NCBI RefSeq assembly: GCF_022430525.1
Contig: NZ_CP092519.1
Coordinates: forward strand, 932,454-996,453
Source: Cetobacterium somerae
Lineage (GTDB): Bacteria; Fusobacteriota; Fusobacteriia; Fusobacteriales; Fusobacteriaceae
Direction of reading: 5' to 3'
DNA: 64,000 nucleotides
Below are positions 16,427 through 24,710 of this stretch, piece by piece; the stretch's first letter is position 1; the number at the start of each line of letters is the position of its first letter. The position numbers and the translations under genes were made by a program. The notes under the pieces were generated by a model that saw only the letters and a list, made by a program, of their open reading frames with translations, did no database searches and had not been told where the DNA came from.

Positions 16427-17257
16427 ATGAGAGTAATTATAACTGAGAAAAATATTGGGGACTGGGCAGCAGTTTATGTTGCAAAGAAAATATTAGCTGC
16501 AAAGCCAACTGCAGAGAAGCCATTTGTATTAGGTTTACCAACTGGGGGAACACCTTTAGCTATGTATAAAAGATTAATTCAGTTTTATCAAGATGGAATT
16601 ATATCTTTTGAAAATGTAGTAACATTTAATATGGATGAGTATGTTGGATTATCTCCAGCCAATGATCAAAGTTACCATTACTATATGTACGAAAATTTCT
16701 TTAAGCATATAGATGCAAAAGAGGAAAATATCAATATATTAAATGGATTAGCAACTGATTACAAAAAAGAATGTGAAGATTACGAAGCAAAAATAAAAGC
16801 TATCGGAGGAATCGATTTATTTTTAGGAGGAATTGGACCTGATGGACACATTGCTTTCAATGAGCCAGGATCATCTTTAAGTTCAAGAACTAGAGATAAA
16901 GAGTTAACTATGGATACAATAATTGCAAATGCTAGATTCTTCGGTGGAGATATAGATAGAGTTCCTAAGTTATCTTTAACTGTTGGAGTTGGAACTATTC
17001 TTGATGCAAAAGAAGTTTTAATAATGGTTAATGGACATAACAAAGCAAGAGCATTACACCATGCAGTTGAGCAAGGTGTAAATCATATGTGGACTATCAG
17101 TGCACTTCAATTACATCCAAAAGGAATTATCGTTTCAGATGAAGCTGCTTGTACAGAGTTAAAAGTTGGAACTTATAGATACTTTAAAGATATTGAAAAG
17201 AGTAATTTAGATACAGATTTATTAATAGAAGAGTTATACAAAAGTTGTGGAAAATAG
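16427..17257 (+). CDS. nagB: glucosamine-6-phosphate deaminase
   Basis: 276 residues, normal NagB length. It converts GlcN-6-P to fructose-6-P plus ammonia, the step that feeds amino sugars into glycolysis. The phosphate-binding [10 protein letters not shown] loop (38-47), catalytic D70 in FNMDEY, and D139, H141 and E146 in [10 protein letters not shown] are all present. Start ATG 16427 after AAGGGAG. nagA follows after 15 bases, and an RpiR-type regulator precedes it. No GlcNAc phosphotransferase gene is in the window. Confidence 0.96.
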   Translation: MRVIITEKNIGDWAAVYVAKKILAAKPTAEKPFVLGLPTGGTPLAMYKRLIQFYQDGIISFENVVTFNMDEYVGLSPANDQSYHYYMYENFFKHIDAKEENINILNGLATDYKKECEDYEAKIKAIGGIDLFLGGIGPDGHIAFNEPGSSLSSRTRDKELTMDTIIANARFFGGDIDRVPKLSLTVGVGTILDAKEVLIMVNGHNKARALHHAVEQGVNHMWTISALQLHPKGIIVSDEAACTELKVGTYRYFKDIEKSNLDTDLLIEELYKSCGK

Positions 17258-17272
17258 GGAGATGAACTAGTA

Positions 17273-18412
17273 ATGAAAGCTATTATAAATGGAGAATTAT
17301 TTATAGGAAATAAGTTTTATACTGGAAAAGTTTTAATAATGGATGGAGAGAGAATAGTTGATATCATACCTCAAGAGGAGTTAATAACTACTTATGGAAA
17401 TATCGAAACTATCGATGCTGAAAATGCATATGTAACTCCAGGGTTTATAGATTTACAACTAAATGGTTGTGGAGGAGTTTTATTTAATGATGATATATCA
17501 TTAGAAACTTTAGATACAATGCATAAAACTAATTTAAAATATGGATGTACTTCTTTTACTCCAACACTTATTACAACTGGAGACGAAAGTATCGAGAAAG
17601 CTATTGAATTAGTTAAAGGTATTGAGAATAAAGGTAAATATGGAGTTGTTGGACTACATATAGAAGGACCATATATCTCTTTACAAAAAAAGGGAATTCA
17701 TAACCCTAAATTTATAAGAAAAGCTGATGAAGCTATGATAGATAAAATGATTGAAGCTGGAAAAGAAAATGTAAGAATAGTTACATTAGCTCCAGAAAAT
17801 ACAGATAAAAAAATAATTTCGAAACTAAACGCAGCTGGAATACATGTAGCAGTAGGACATTCTAACGCATCTTATGAGCAAGTGAAAGAAAAAGAAGGTT
17901 TCGGAATAACTCTTGCAACTCACCTATACAATGGAATGTCATCTTTCAACCACAGAGAGCCTGGAGTTGTAGGTGCTGTATTTGATAGCGATATTAAAGC
18001 TGGAGTAATTGCTGATGGATTCCACTGTCACTACTCTGCTATAAAATCAGCTATTAAAATTATGGGAGAAAGATTATATTTAGTTACTGATGCTGTTGCT
18101 CCTGTTGGAACAGATATGGAATACTTCTACTTTGAAGGAAACAAAGTTTTCTATAAAGATGGAAAGTGTTTTGGAGAGGATGGAACTTTAGGTGGTTCTG
18201 CACTAACTATGGATGCTGGAGTTAGAAACTTAGTTAAATATTGTGATATAACTTTAGAAGAAGCTGTAAGAATGGCGACTTTATATCCTGCAAAAGCTGT
18301 AAATATTGATAACGAGTACGGAAAGCTACAACCTGGATGTTTTGCTGATATCGTATTTTTAGATAAACATTTAAGACTTAAAAAGGTTATTGCAAAGGGA
18401 GAATTAGTATAG
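17273..18412 (+). CDS. nagA: N-acetylglucosamine-6-phosphate deacetylase
   Basis: 379-residue amidohydrolase that removes acetate from GlcNAc-6-P to give the NagB substrate. Metal and catalytic residues visible: E131 in HIEGPY, H196 in GHSNA, H217 in THLYN, H251 near GFHCH and D273 in TDAVAP. Length and order match NagA. Start ATG 17273 after TAGGGAG, co-transcribed with nagB. A terminator closes the operon at 18420. Confidence 0.96.
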   Translation: MKAIINGELFIGNKFYTGKVLIMDGERIVDIIPQEELITTYGNIETIDAENAYVTPGFIDLQLNGCGGVLFNDDISLETLDTMHKTNLKYGCTSFTPTLITTGDESIEKAIELVKGIENKGKYGVVGLHIEGPYISLQKKGIHNPKFIRKADEAMIDKMIEAGKENVRIVTLAPENTDKKIISKLNAAGIHVAVGHSNASYEQVKEKEGFGITLATHLYNGMSSFNHREPGVVGAVFDSDIKAGVIADGFHCHYSAIKSAIKIMGERLYLVTDAVAPVGTDMEYFYFEGNKVFYKDGKCFGEDGTLGGSALTMDAGVRNLVKYCDITLEEAVRMATLYPAKAVNIDNEYGKLQPGCFADIVFLDKHLRLKKVIAKGELV

Positions 18413-18419
18413 TTTGACA

Positions 18420-18447
18420 AGGGGTAGATTATTCTACCTCTTTTTTT
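18420..18447 (+). terminator. intrinsic terminator of the nag operon
   Basis: AGGGGTAG/CTACCTCT stem with a six-base loop and T-run, 8 bases after the nagA stop. Confidence 0.88.
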
Positions 18448-18546
18448 ATATAAATTATAAAAAAGAAAAAATAATTTTTTATCGAATAAACTTATACATA
18501 TGTAGAGTTATACAAAAATGACTCTTTTTAAGGAGGGTAAAAAATT

Positions 18547-19065
18547 ATGAAAAGAAAATGGCTTTTAAAAGGTATTTTTTTAGGAAGTGTCTTTTTTATA
18601 TCTATACTACTTATAAAACCAATTGGAATTTCAACTCAATTTAGTGTAGCCTCTGGAATGATTCATTCTGCTTTTCAAGATGATATAATTTTTAGAGAAG
18701 GAGCTGAATTTTATAGTTTGATTGATTATTACAATCAAGATGGAATTGCTAAAAGCATAATGATTCCATATAATTACGGAATCATATTTGCTGTTGGAAT
18801 TTTTTTAGGGGGTATGTTAGGAAGAATATTTTTTAGAAAAAAAGAGGAGTTTATAGAAAAGGAAAGCTTATTAGAAAAAGATGGAATATCTAGAGTTAAA
18901 CTTTTTCTAGGTGGAGTACTTTTACTTTTTGGAGCTAGAATGGCGGGTGGATGTACAAGCGGACATATGATGAGTGGAATTATGCAACTATCTGTAAGTA
19001 GTATTATTTTTACAATAATTTTATTTCCAATAGCTATAGTTGTTGCTAAAAGGATAGGTGAATAA
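18547..19065 (+). CDS. YeeE/YedE-type sulfur transporter, first half
   Basis: 172 residues with about four hydrophobic segments and the Sulf_transp signature GGCTSGHMMSG, whose Cys is one of the conserved thiols of the YeeE/TsuA thiosulfate transporters. Full-length members carry two homologous halves in one chain; here the halves are separate genes (next gene 19067-19645). The inner-membrane pair probably imports thiosulfate or a related sulfur compound. Start ATG 18547 after AAGGAGGG. No sulfurtransferase (TusA) gene is adjacent. Confidence 0.85.
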   Translation: MKRKWLLKGIFLGSVFFISILLIKPIGISTQFSVASGMIHSAFQDDIIFREGAEFYSLIDYYNQDGIAKSIMIPYNYGIIFAVGIFLGGMLGRIFFRKKEEFIEKESLLEKDGISRVKLFLGGVLLLFGARMAGGCTSGHMMSGIMQLSVSSIIFTIILFPIAIVVAKRIGE

Positions 19066-19066
19066 T

Positions 19067-19645
19067 ATGAGAAATCTATTTTTTGATAATGTACCACTTT
19101 TAGGATTAATACTAGGTTTACTTTTCGGATTAGCATTATATTATGCTGGAGCAACGAATAGAGTTATTATATCTAAAATGTTAAAACTTCAAGATTTGAC
19201 TCTTATGAAAATAATTGTTTTCGCCATAGGATTTAGTATGTTTCTTCTATATTTAAGTGTAGCTTTAAATATAATTCCTTTAGATCATTTTAGTATTAAA
19301 CCTATGAATTTTGGAGTTGTACTAGGAAGTGCAATTTTAGCTTTAGGTTTCGGAATGATTGGACTTTGTCCTGGAACTGCAATTGCAAGTTTTGGAGCTG
19401 GATATTTAAAAAGTATATATGTTATTTTAGGGGGATTAATTGGAGCTTTTCTTTTTACACTCACTTATCCCGTATTAAATAGTATCGGACTTTTTAAAAA
19501 TGTTATAGGTGGTAAAACTACTTTACTATTTTTATCTGAAAAGTATAATTTTCTTTTTCATGGAACACCTTGGATAGGAGTATTTATAGGAATTGTTTTA
19601 ATTGCAATATCTCTAGCTATCCCTTATTCTTTAGATAAAGAATAG
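19067..19645 (+). CDS. YeeE/YedE-type sulfur transporter, second half
   Basis: 192 residues, about five membrane segments, with the matching half-motif GLCPGTAIASFGAGY containing the conserved Cys. It begins two bases after the stop of the first half, with AGGATAGGTG as ribosome binding site, so the two are translationally coupled and probably form one transporter. An alternative GTG at 19058 lies inside that ribosome binding site and is less likely. A bidirectional terminator follows. Confidence 0.85.
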   Translation: MRNLFFDNVPLLGLILGLLFGLALYYAGATNRVIISKMLKLQDLTLMKIIVFAIGFSMFLLYLSVALNIIPLDHFSIKPMNFGVVLGSAILALGFGMIGLCPGTAIASFGAGYLKSIYVILGGLIGAFLFTLTYPVLNSIGLFKNVIGGKTTLLFLSEKYNFLFHGTPWIGVFIGIVLIAISLAIPYSLDKE

Positions 19646-19659
19646 AGGAAGATTAAAAT

Positions 19660-19692
19660 AAAGGTATAGAGCTTAAAACTCTATACCTTTTA
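19660..19692. terminator. bidirectional terminator; nnrD stop lies in the loop
   Basis: AAAGGTATAGAG/CTCTATACCTTT, a 12-bp stem with loop CTTAAAA containing the stop codon of the convergent minus-strand gene. Confidence 0.9.
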
Positions 19693-20509
19693 TAATTTTG
19701 GGAAGTATATTTACTACATCAGTTGGAGTTATACAATGATAACTTTTTGAAAAATACTCTCCACTTTTTCCATGTATATATGCTCCTAATAAAGTTGCAT
19801 CTAAAGGTGAATATTTCTGACTTATAAAAGATCCGATTATTCCACTTAAAACATCACCCATTCCTCCTGTTGCCATAACACTATTTCCTGTTGTGTTTAT
19901 AAAAATATCTTCTCCGTTAGTGATTAAAGTTTTATGGTCTTTTAAAAGTAATATACAATTATACTTTTGGGCAAACTCTTTTGCGATGGCTACTCTATTT
20001 ACTTTTATGTATTCTATATCTAAATTTGTAAGTCTTGAAAACTCCCCATAGTGAGGTGTTAAAATTGTAGGATAAGTTCTATTTTTTAAAAAATCTAGAT
20101 TATTATTTTTAGCTAACATAGTTAATCCATCTGCATCAACAACTATAGGTTTTGGAAAATTTGAAAGTAACTCTTTTAAAAGATGCTCATTTTTTTGATT
20201 TATTCCAAATCCACTTCCAAAAACTATAGATGAGAATCTTTCTAAATTATCCAATATATTCATCTCATCTAAATTAAGCAACATAACTTCGTTTAGTTTT
20301 ATAGAGAAAATATCAAAAGTTTCACGATAAGTTCCTAAAGTTGTAAGTCCTGAACCAGATTTTACAGCACCCATACTTGCAAAAAATCCAGCTCCAACCA
20401 TTCCAGAACTTCCACATAAAATCAGAGTATGACCAAAATCACCTTTATATGATTCTAACTCTCTAGGTTTATAGATCTCTTTTACATAATCTAAATCTAT
20501 AAAATTCAT
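19673..20509 (-). CDS. nnrD: ADP-dependent NAD(P)H-hydrate dehydratase
   Basis: 278-residue ribokinase-like enzyme that repairs hydrated NAD(P)H. Seen: FGHTLILCGSSGMVGA near the N-terminus, VDADGLT (about 150-156), ILTPHYGEFSRL and the catalytic loop GGMGDVLSGIIGSFI. Many bacteria fuse it to the epimerase NnrE; this protein has only the dehydratase part, so the epimerase must be elsewhere. Start ATG 20509 with AAGGAGG upstream. Its stop lies in a terminator loop. Confidence 0.93.
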   Translation of the reverse strand: MNFIDLDYVKEIYKPRELESYKGDFGHTLILCGSSGMVGAGFFASMGAVKSGSGLTTLGTYRETFDIFSIKLNEVMLLNLDEMNILDNLERFSSIVFGSGFGINQKNEHLLKELLSNFPKPIVVDADGLTMLAKNNNLDFLKNRTYPTILTPHYGEFSRLTNLDIEYIKVNRVAIAKEFAQKYNCILLLKDHKTLITNGEDIFINTTGNSVMATGGMGDVLSGIIGSFISQKYSPLDATLLGAYIHGKSGEYFSKSYHCITPTDVVNILPKIIKGIEF

Positions 20510-20564
20510 ATAAAAACCTCCTTAAATTATTCGAAATAATAATTATCTTTTATTTGTTAAAAAT

Positions 20565-20596
20565 AAACTACATATAATGTTAATTATATGTAGTTT
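20565..20596 (-). terminator. intrinsic terminator after the tyrosine recombinase gene
   Basis: AAACTACATATAAT/ATTATATGTAGTTT, a perfect 14-bp stem with a 4-base loop and, on the minus strand, a following T-rich tract; about 70 bases past the recombinase stop. Confidence 0.75.
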
Positions 20597-20667
20597 CATT
20601 TCGTGAATAACAGTTATTTACATTAAAATTAGTTGTATAAATAAATAATATAGCTTTTAAATATCGT

Positions 20668-21660
20668 TTAAAAGTCTTCATCAATAGATTGCACAGGTAT
20701 TTTATCAAGGACCTTCTTTTCGATTAATGATTTTGCATTTATATAAACTTCGGTAACTTTTGTATCTGAGTGACCTAAAAAGTCTCTAATCTCTATTAAA
20801 TCCGCTCCATTTAATGAAAGTTCAGTTGCAATAGCATGACGAATATTATGTGGACTAATATCTTTATTTATAACTTGTCCCATTTCTTGAATAACATTAT
20901 ACAAAGCTCTATATGATAATGGTCTATTTTTTTCAAAAGAACTACAAAAAAGATATCTCTCTTCTAACTCATCTTCGTCCATTCCATACACATTAATTAT
21001 ATAATTTTTATAGTCTGCAATTTTGTTTATTAGAAAATTATGTAGTGGTTTATATTGTTCTCTTCCACTTTTCGTTTTTTCTAATTTTACAAAATACTCT
21101 CCATTTCTTTTCAATATATGTTTAAACTGCAAAGATAAAAGTTCTTGACTTCTCATTCCCGTGTAAAAAAGCGTGTGTAAAATAAGAGTGTTTCTATACT
21201 CCTTTTCTCCACTCACTTTATAATTTTTTAAGATCTCTTTTATGTCATCAAAAGATACCTTTAATATATTATCTAAATTTCTTGCTGTTTTAAAAAGTCC
21301 AATATATTTAAATGGATTATCATATCCATTTTTTTCCAACTCTTTATAAAGAGATTTTAAAGATGATATAACTTTATTCACAGATGTTTTTTTCATCTCC
21401 CGCTCATTTAAAAGATGAGATAAATAATCCTCTATATCACTTTTCTCTATTCCAGTCATAAGTTCAATTATCTCATCCCCTTCTATTGGAGAATCACCAT
21501 CATAAACATAAGTTAAAAAATCTTTTAGATAGAAAAAATAATCTTTCATTGTTTTGGGAGATTTGTATATTTCAAATATACTCTTTTTCTCCTCTTTACT
21601 TTTTTTCTTTCTACGCTGGGTACTTATTTCATGTTTTTCTTTAATAACTATCTCGTTCAA
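20668..21660 (-). CDS. tyrosine recombinase (XerC/XerD-like)
   Basis: 330 residues. All catalytic positions are visible: R170 (TGMRSQE), Lys in EKTKSGR (about 195-197), H271 and R274 (HNIRHA), H297 (GHSDT) and nucleophile Y306 (VYINAK). The N-terminal SAM-like core-binding domain starts near 30, preceded by an unusual basic stretch (RRKKKSKEEKK, 16-26). There is no tRNA gene, att-like repeat or phage gene beside it, so a housekeeping dif recombinase is more likely than an integrase. Start is TTG 21660 directly behind AGGAGGAAC. Confidence 0.88.
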   Translation of the reverse strand: MNEIVIKEKHEISTQRRKKKSKEEKKSIFEIYKSPKTMKDYFFYLKDFLTYVYDGDSPIEGDEIIELMTGIEKSDIEDYLSHLLNEREMKKTSVNKVISSLKSLYKELEKNGYDNPFKYIGLFKTARNLDNILKVSFDDIKEILKNYKVSGEKEYRNTLILHTLFYTGMRSQELLSLQFKHILKRNGEYFVKLEKTKSGREQYKPLHNFLINKIADYKNYIINVYGMDEDELEERYLFCSSFEKNRPLSYRALYNVIQEMGQVINKDISPHNIRHAIATELSLNGADLIEIRDFLGHSDTKVTEVYINAKSLIEKKVLDKIPVQSIDEDF

Positions 21661-21711
21661 TGTTCCTCCTAAAAAAGTCCTATCATTTTATTTATGGAAA
21701 TTTATAGAAAA

Positions 21712-22392
21712 TTATATAACATCGTCTCTTTCGATCTCTCTAACTTCACACGGAACCATATCCTCTAAAGTTAATTTTCCAAAAGTCTCTCTTTTTAAAT
21801 ATGTAACTTCATTACCAACAGCTTTTAACATTTTTTTTACTTGATGGAATTTCCCCTCTTTTATATTTAAAAGTATCTCCTTTGAGTTTACAATTTCAGC
21901 TTTTGCAGGTTGAGTTATATAACCACCAATATCTACTCCTGCTTCAAGTTTTTCAATCTCTCCCTCTCCAATATCATCTCTTAAAGAAACACGATATATT
22001 TTATCCACATGTTTTTTAGGAGAAGTTAACTCATGAGCTAACTTCCCATCGTTTGTAAAGAAAAGTAATCCTTCAGTATCTTTATCCAATCTTCCAACTG
22101 GAAATAAATCTTTTTTATTTACCCATTCAGGTAACAGTTCCATTACAGTTTTTTCTTTTTTATCTTCAGTAGCAGTTATATATCCATCTATTTTATATAG
22201 CTTGTAATATCTAAACTCTTTATATACAACTCTTCTACCCTTATACTCTACAACTGTATTTTTCTCATCTATATTTTTATTGTTATCTTTACAGATACAT
22301 CCATCTATAGTTATTTCAGCAGAAGATATCAGTTTCTTTACCTCACTTCTACTTCCAATTCCACACTCTACTAAAAATTTATCTAATCTCAA
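21712..22392 (-). CDS. RsuA/RluB-family ribosomal pseudouridine synthase
   Basis: 226 residues. N-terminal S4 RNA-binding domain (1-60, RLDKFLVECGIGSRSEVKK), then the catalytic domain with GRLDKDTEGLL (catalytic D103), KIYRVSL and GKFHQVKKM. This is the small rRNA pseudouridine synthase layout; 16S Psi516 (RsuA) is the most likely target given the length, but RluB/RluE roles cannot be excluded. Start after TAGGAGG; own promoter at 22422-22450. The recombinase follows 51 bases downstream and is probably co-transcribed. Confidence 0.9.
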   Translation of the reverse strand: MRLDKFLVECGIGSRSEVKKLISSAEITIDGCICKDNNKNIDEKNTVVEYKGRRVVYKEFRYYKLYKIDGYITATEDKKEKTVMELLPEWVNKKDLFPVGRLDKDTEGLLFFTNDGKLAHELTSPKKHVDKIYRVSLRDDIGEGEIEKLEAGVDIGGYITQPAKAEIVNSKEILLNIKEGKFHQVKKMLKAVGNEVTYLKRETFGKLTLEDMVPCEVREIERDDVI

Positions 22393-22421
22393 TTTTAATC
22401 CTCCTAAATAGTAATAATATA

Positions 22422-22450
22422 ATTATAATTCTTATAATTTATAAAATCAA
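22422..22450 (-). promoter_or_regulatory. promoter of the rsuA-like gene
   Basis: Minus strand TTGATT (22450-22445), 17-base spacer, TATAAT (22427-22422). Confidence 0.7.
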
Positions 22451-22561
22451 GTTTTATAATTTTTAATTTATTTTTAAGGTTAGTTTTTATATGTATATTT
22501 TTTCAAAATGAGTTTAAATACAAAATTACAAATTACAAAAAATAATAATATTTTTAAATTT

Positions 22562-22595
22562 TTAGTTGTTCAACTAATTAAAGTTGTGATATAAT
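22562..22595 (+). promoter_or_regulatory. promoter overlapped by a 7-bp inverted repeat (operator candidate)
   Basis: Extended -10 TGATATAAT (22587-22595) with -35 TTGTTC (22566-22571, spacer 18). The -35 is covered by TTAGTTG-TT-CAACTAA (22562-22577), a perfect dyad in the style of MarR-type operators. It controls the unknown gene pair at 22642-23626. Confidence 0.6.
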
Positions 22596-22641
22596 AAGTA
22601 GCAAATATTTTAATTCTTATTTTTCAGGAGGGTATACAAAA

Positions 22642-23184
22642 ATGGTTGATTTCAAAAAAATTGATTTAATGATAGAATACATCGAAGAGGGAACTATTCC
22701 AGAAGGTAAGAGTTTCAATGAATTTGCAATAGACTTTTATCTTGAAACAAAAACTTTAACTTTATCAAAATATCTAAGATTAAAAGATAGAAGTTCAAAG
22801 TTACCTAAAATTATGAATACTAAAAAAGCTGGAGAGGTTCTTTTTGAAACAGAAAAAAATGATGAGATGAAATCATTTCTATCTAGAAAAGGATTTAAGA
22901 CTCTTCCAGAACTTAACTATACAGCAGTTATGCTTCTTAGAAAAGTAGATCTTTTTACAAATTGGCAAAAACTTGTTTATTTCTTCGAAGGTGGAAGAAC
23001 AATACAAGAGATTAACAGCTCATTAAAAAAAGAATTACTACCTATGGAAGTTGAAAAGTTAGAAAGGTTTATAAAAGATGAACTTCGTCTGAACGACCAA
23101 GAACTTAACTGGTTTTTAGGAAAAATGGAAAAAGTCGAAAAAGATAAAGCTTTATATAGAGCTATAAGAAAACTTACTAAATAG
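22642..23184 (+). CDS. conserved-looking cytoplasmic protein of unknown function
   Basis: 180 residues, no signal peptide or membrane segment, mostly alpha-helical by composition, with a charged C-terminal third (KEDKALYRAIRKLTK-like). I do not recognise a domain. It starts at ATG 22642 with AGGAGGG and is followed 13 bases later by a secreted protein gene, so the two form an operon under a promoter overlapped by an inverted repeat. Its role may be tied to that secreted partner. Confidence 0.8.
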   Translation: MVDFKKIDLMIEYIEEGTIPEGKSFNEFAIDFYLETKTLTLSKYLRLKDRSSKLPKIMNTKKAGEVLFETEKNDEMKSFLSRKGFKTLPELNYTAVMLLRKVDLFTNWQKLVYFFEGGRTIQEINSSLKKELLPMEVEKLERFIKDELRLNDQELNWFLGKMEKVEKDKALYRAIRKLTK

Positions 23185-23197
23185 GGAGAACAAAATT

Positions 23198-23626
23198 ATG
23201 AAAAAATTATTATGTGGATTTTTATTACTTTCATCTTTAGCTTTTGCATCAGATGTTTCTAGAAAAGAAGCAAACGCACTAAAAGATAGATTAAAGATGT
23301 ATACTACAGGATATCAAAAAAGAGCTTTTTCTATGAAAAATCACTTAGGAAAAAGAGAGATTGTTATAGATTCTAAATTAAGAGACTTACCACAAACTTC
23401 AAGAACTGCTTTTGGTGATAATAAATACAATAGATCTGGTGATTGGGAAATGAATAGAGAGAAGAGAGGAATTCAATACTTCTCAGTTCCTGGAACAACT
23501 AGAAGAAAAGCTGTACAAAAAATAGATGGAAAATATGTTGTATTCTTCTACAACGCTATTGGTAAAAATGATAACATGGTTGAAGATACATTAGAAGATG
23601 TAAAAAAGGCATTAGAGAGAAACTAA
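23198..23626 (+). CDS. secreted protein of unknown function
   Basis: 142 residues with a clear Sec signal peptide (MKKLLCGFLLLSSLAFA, cleavage expected after AFA at about 17). The mature part is basic, with a K-N-H-L-G-K-R-E segment and a C-terminal DTLEDVKKALER helix; no cysteine remains after cleavage. No family recognised. Second gene of a two-gene operon; a strong terminator follows. Confidence 0.8.
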   Translation: MKKLLCGFLLLSSLAFASDVSRKEANALKDRLKMYTTGYQKRAFSMKNHLGKREIVIDSKLRDLPQTSRTAFGDNKYNRSGDWEMNREKRGIQYFSVPGTTRRKAVQKIDGKYVVFFYNAIGKNDNMVEDTLEDVKKALERN

Positions 23627-23648
23627 TCTCTATAAATCAGATATATAA

Positions 23649-23680
23649 AAAGACACAGAATTTTCTGTGTCTTTATTTTT
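23649..23680. terminator. bidirectional terminator between convergent genes
   Basis: AAAGACACAGAA/TTCTGTGTCTTT stem, two-base spacer, T-run; separates the secreted-protein gene (+) from nfo (-). Confidence 0.9.
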
Positions 23681-24546
23681 TAATCTACTAAACTTCTAAG
23701 TAGTTCAATCTCTTGTTTCCAAATAGTTTCATCTATTGTCTCCATAACTATTGGAATATTTCTAAATCTATCATCATTCATAAATCTTTTAAAGAAGTCC
23801 ATACCAAGAGTTCCCTCTCCTATACTGTGATGTCTATCTTTTTTACTTCCTACTCCAAACATAGAGTCATTTAAGTGTATTCCTTTTAGATATTTAAATC
23901 CAACAATATTTTCAAAAGCATCCATAGTTGAATTATATTCCTCCTCTGTTGAAAGAGCATATCCCGCTGCTACTGTATGACACGTATCTAAACAAACACC
24001 TATTCTAGTTTTATCTTCTATAAGATTTATTATATCTCTTAAATGTTCAAATTTATAACCCATATTTGAACCTTGTCCTGCTGTATTTTCTAAAACAACT
24101 ATAACATTTGGAACAGCTTTATGTGCTTTATTTATTGAATCAGCTATAAGTTTTACACACTCATCTTCACTTATCTCTTTTAGATGACTTCCTGGGTGAG
24201 TATTCAGATATATAAGTCCTAATTGATTTACTCTTTCCATCTCATCTAAAAAAGCATTTAATGACTTCTCTCTTTTTTCCTCATCAGGACTTCCTAAGTT
24301 TATAAGATATCCATCATGTGGTAAAATTTGCTCTGGAGTAAACTTGTATCTTCTCATAGCATCTTTAAACTCTAAAATTTCATCTTCTGTATATGGTTTA
24401 GCATCCCATCTTCTCTGATTTTTAACAAACATTCCAAATCCATTTGCATCTATAGCCATTGCATTTTTAAAAGCATTAGCTACTCCACCTTGTATAGATA
24501 CATGGGCACCTAAATATGTATTTTTAATTTTTTCCTCTCTTGTCAT
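23680..24546 (-). CDS. nfo: deoxyribonuclease IV (AP endonuclease)
   Basis: 288-residue endonuclease IV, which cuts DNA 5' to abasic sites during base excision repair. Zinc-site segments are visible: LGAHVSI at the start, LNTHPGSH, VLENTAGQG, VCLDTCHTVAAG, HLNDS and KDRHHSIGEG, then VMETID near the end. Length and motif order match the family. Start ATG 24546 with AGAGGTG upstream. Monocistronic. Confidence 0.96.
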   Translation of the reverse strand: MTREEKIKNTYLGAHVSIQGGVANAFKNAMAIDANGFGMFVKNQRRWDAKPYTEDEILEFKDAMRRYKFTPEQILPHDGYLINLGSPDEEKREKSLNAFLDEMERVNQLGLIYLNTHPGSHLKEISEDECVKLIADSINKAHKAVPNVIVVLENTAGQGSNMGYKFEHLRDIINLIEDKTRIGVCLDTCHTVAAGYALSTEEEYNSTMDAFENIVGFKYLKGIHLNDSMFGVGSKKDRHHSIGEGTLGMDFFKRFMNDDRFRNIPIVMETIDETIWKQEIELLRSLVD

Positions 24547-24654
24547 ATATACACCTCTATCTAAATTGATTATTATTTTACTATTCGTATATAGTATAAC
24601 ACAATCTATACTTTTTGAATAGACAATGAAATTAAAATACTTTCTTGAAATAGA

Positions 24655-24683
24655 TTGAAATACTTAGGATATCGTTATAAAAT
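24655..24683 (+). promoter_or_regulatory. promoter of the AlaX-like gene
   Basis: TTGAAA (24655-24660), 17-base spacer, TAAAAT (24678-24683). Confidence 0.55.
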
Positions 24684-24710
24684 AAAGTATCAAAACATTT
24701 AGGAGGAGCT

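Noticed and set aside
20510-21711. Integrated element around the tyrosine recombinase
   Set aside because: No direct repeats, tRNA fragment, phage or conjugation genes are present; neighbours are housekeeping.
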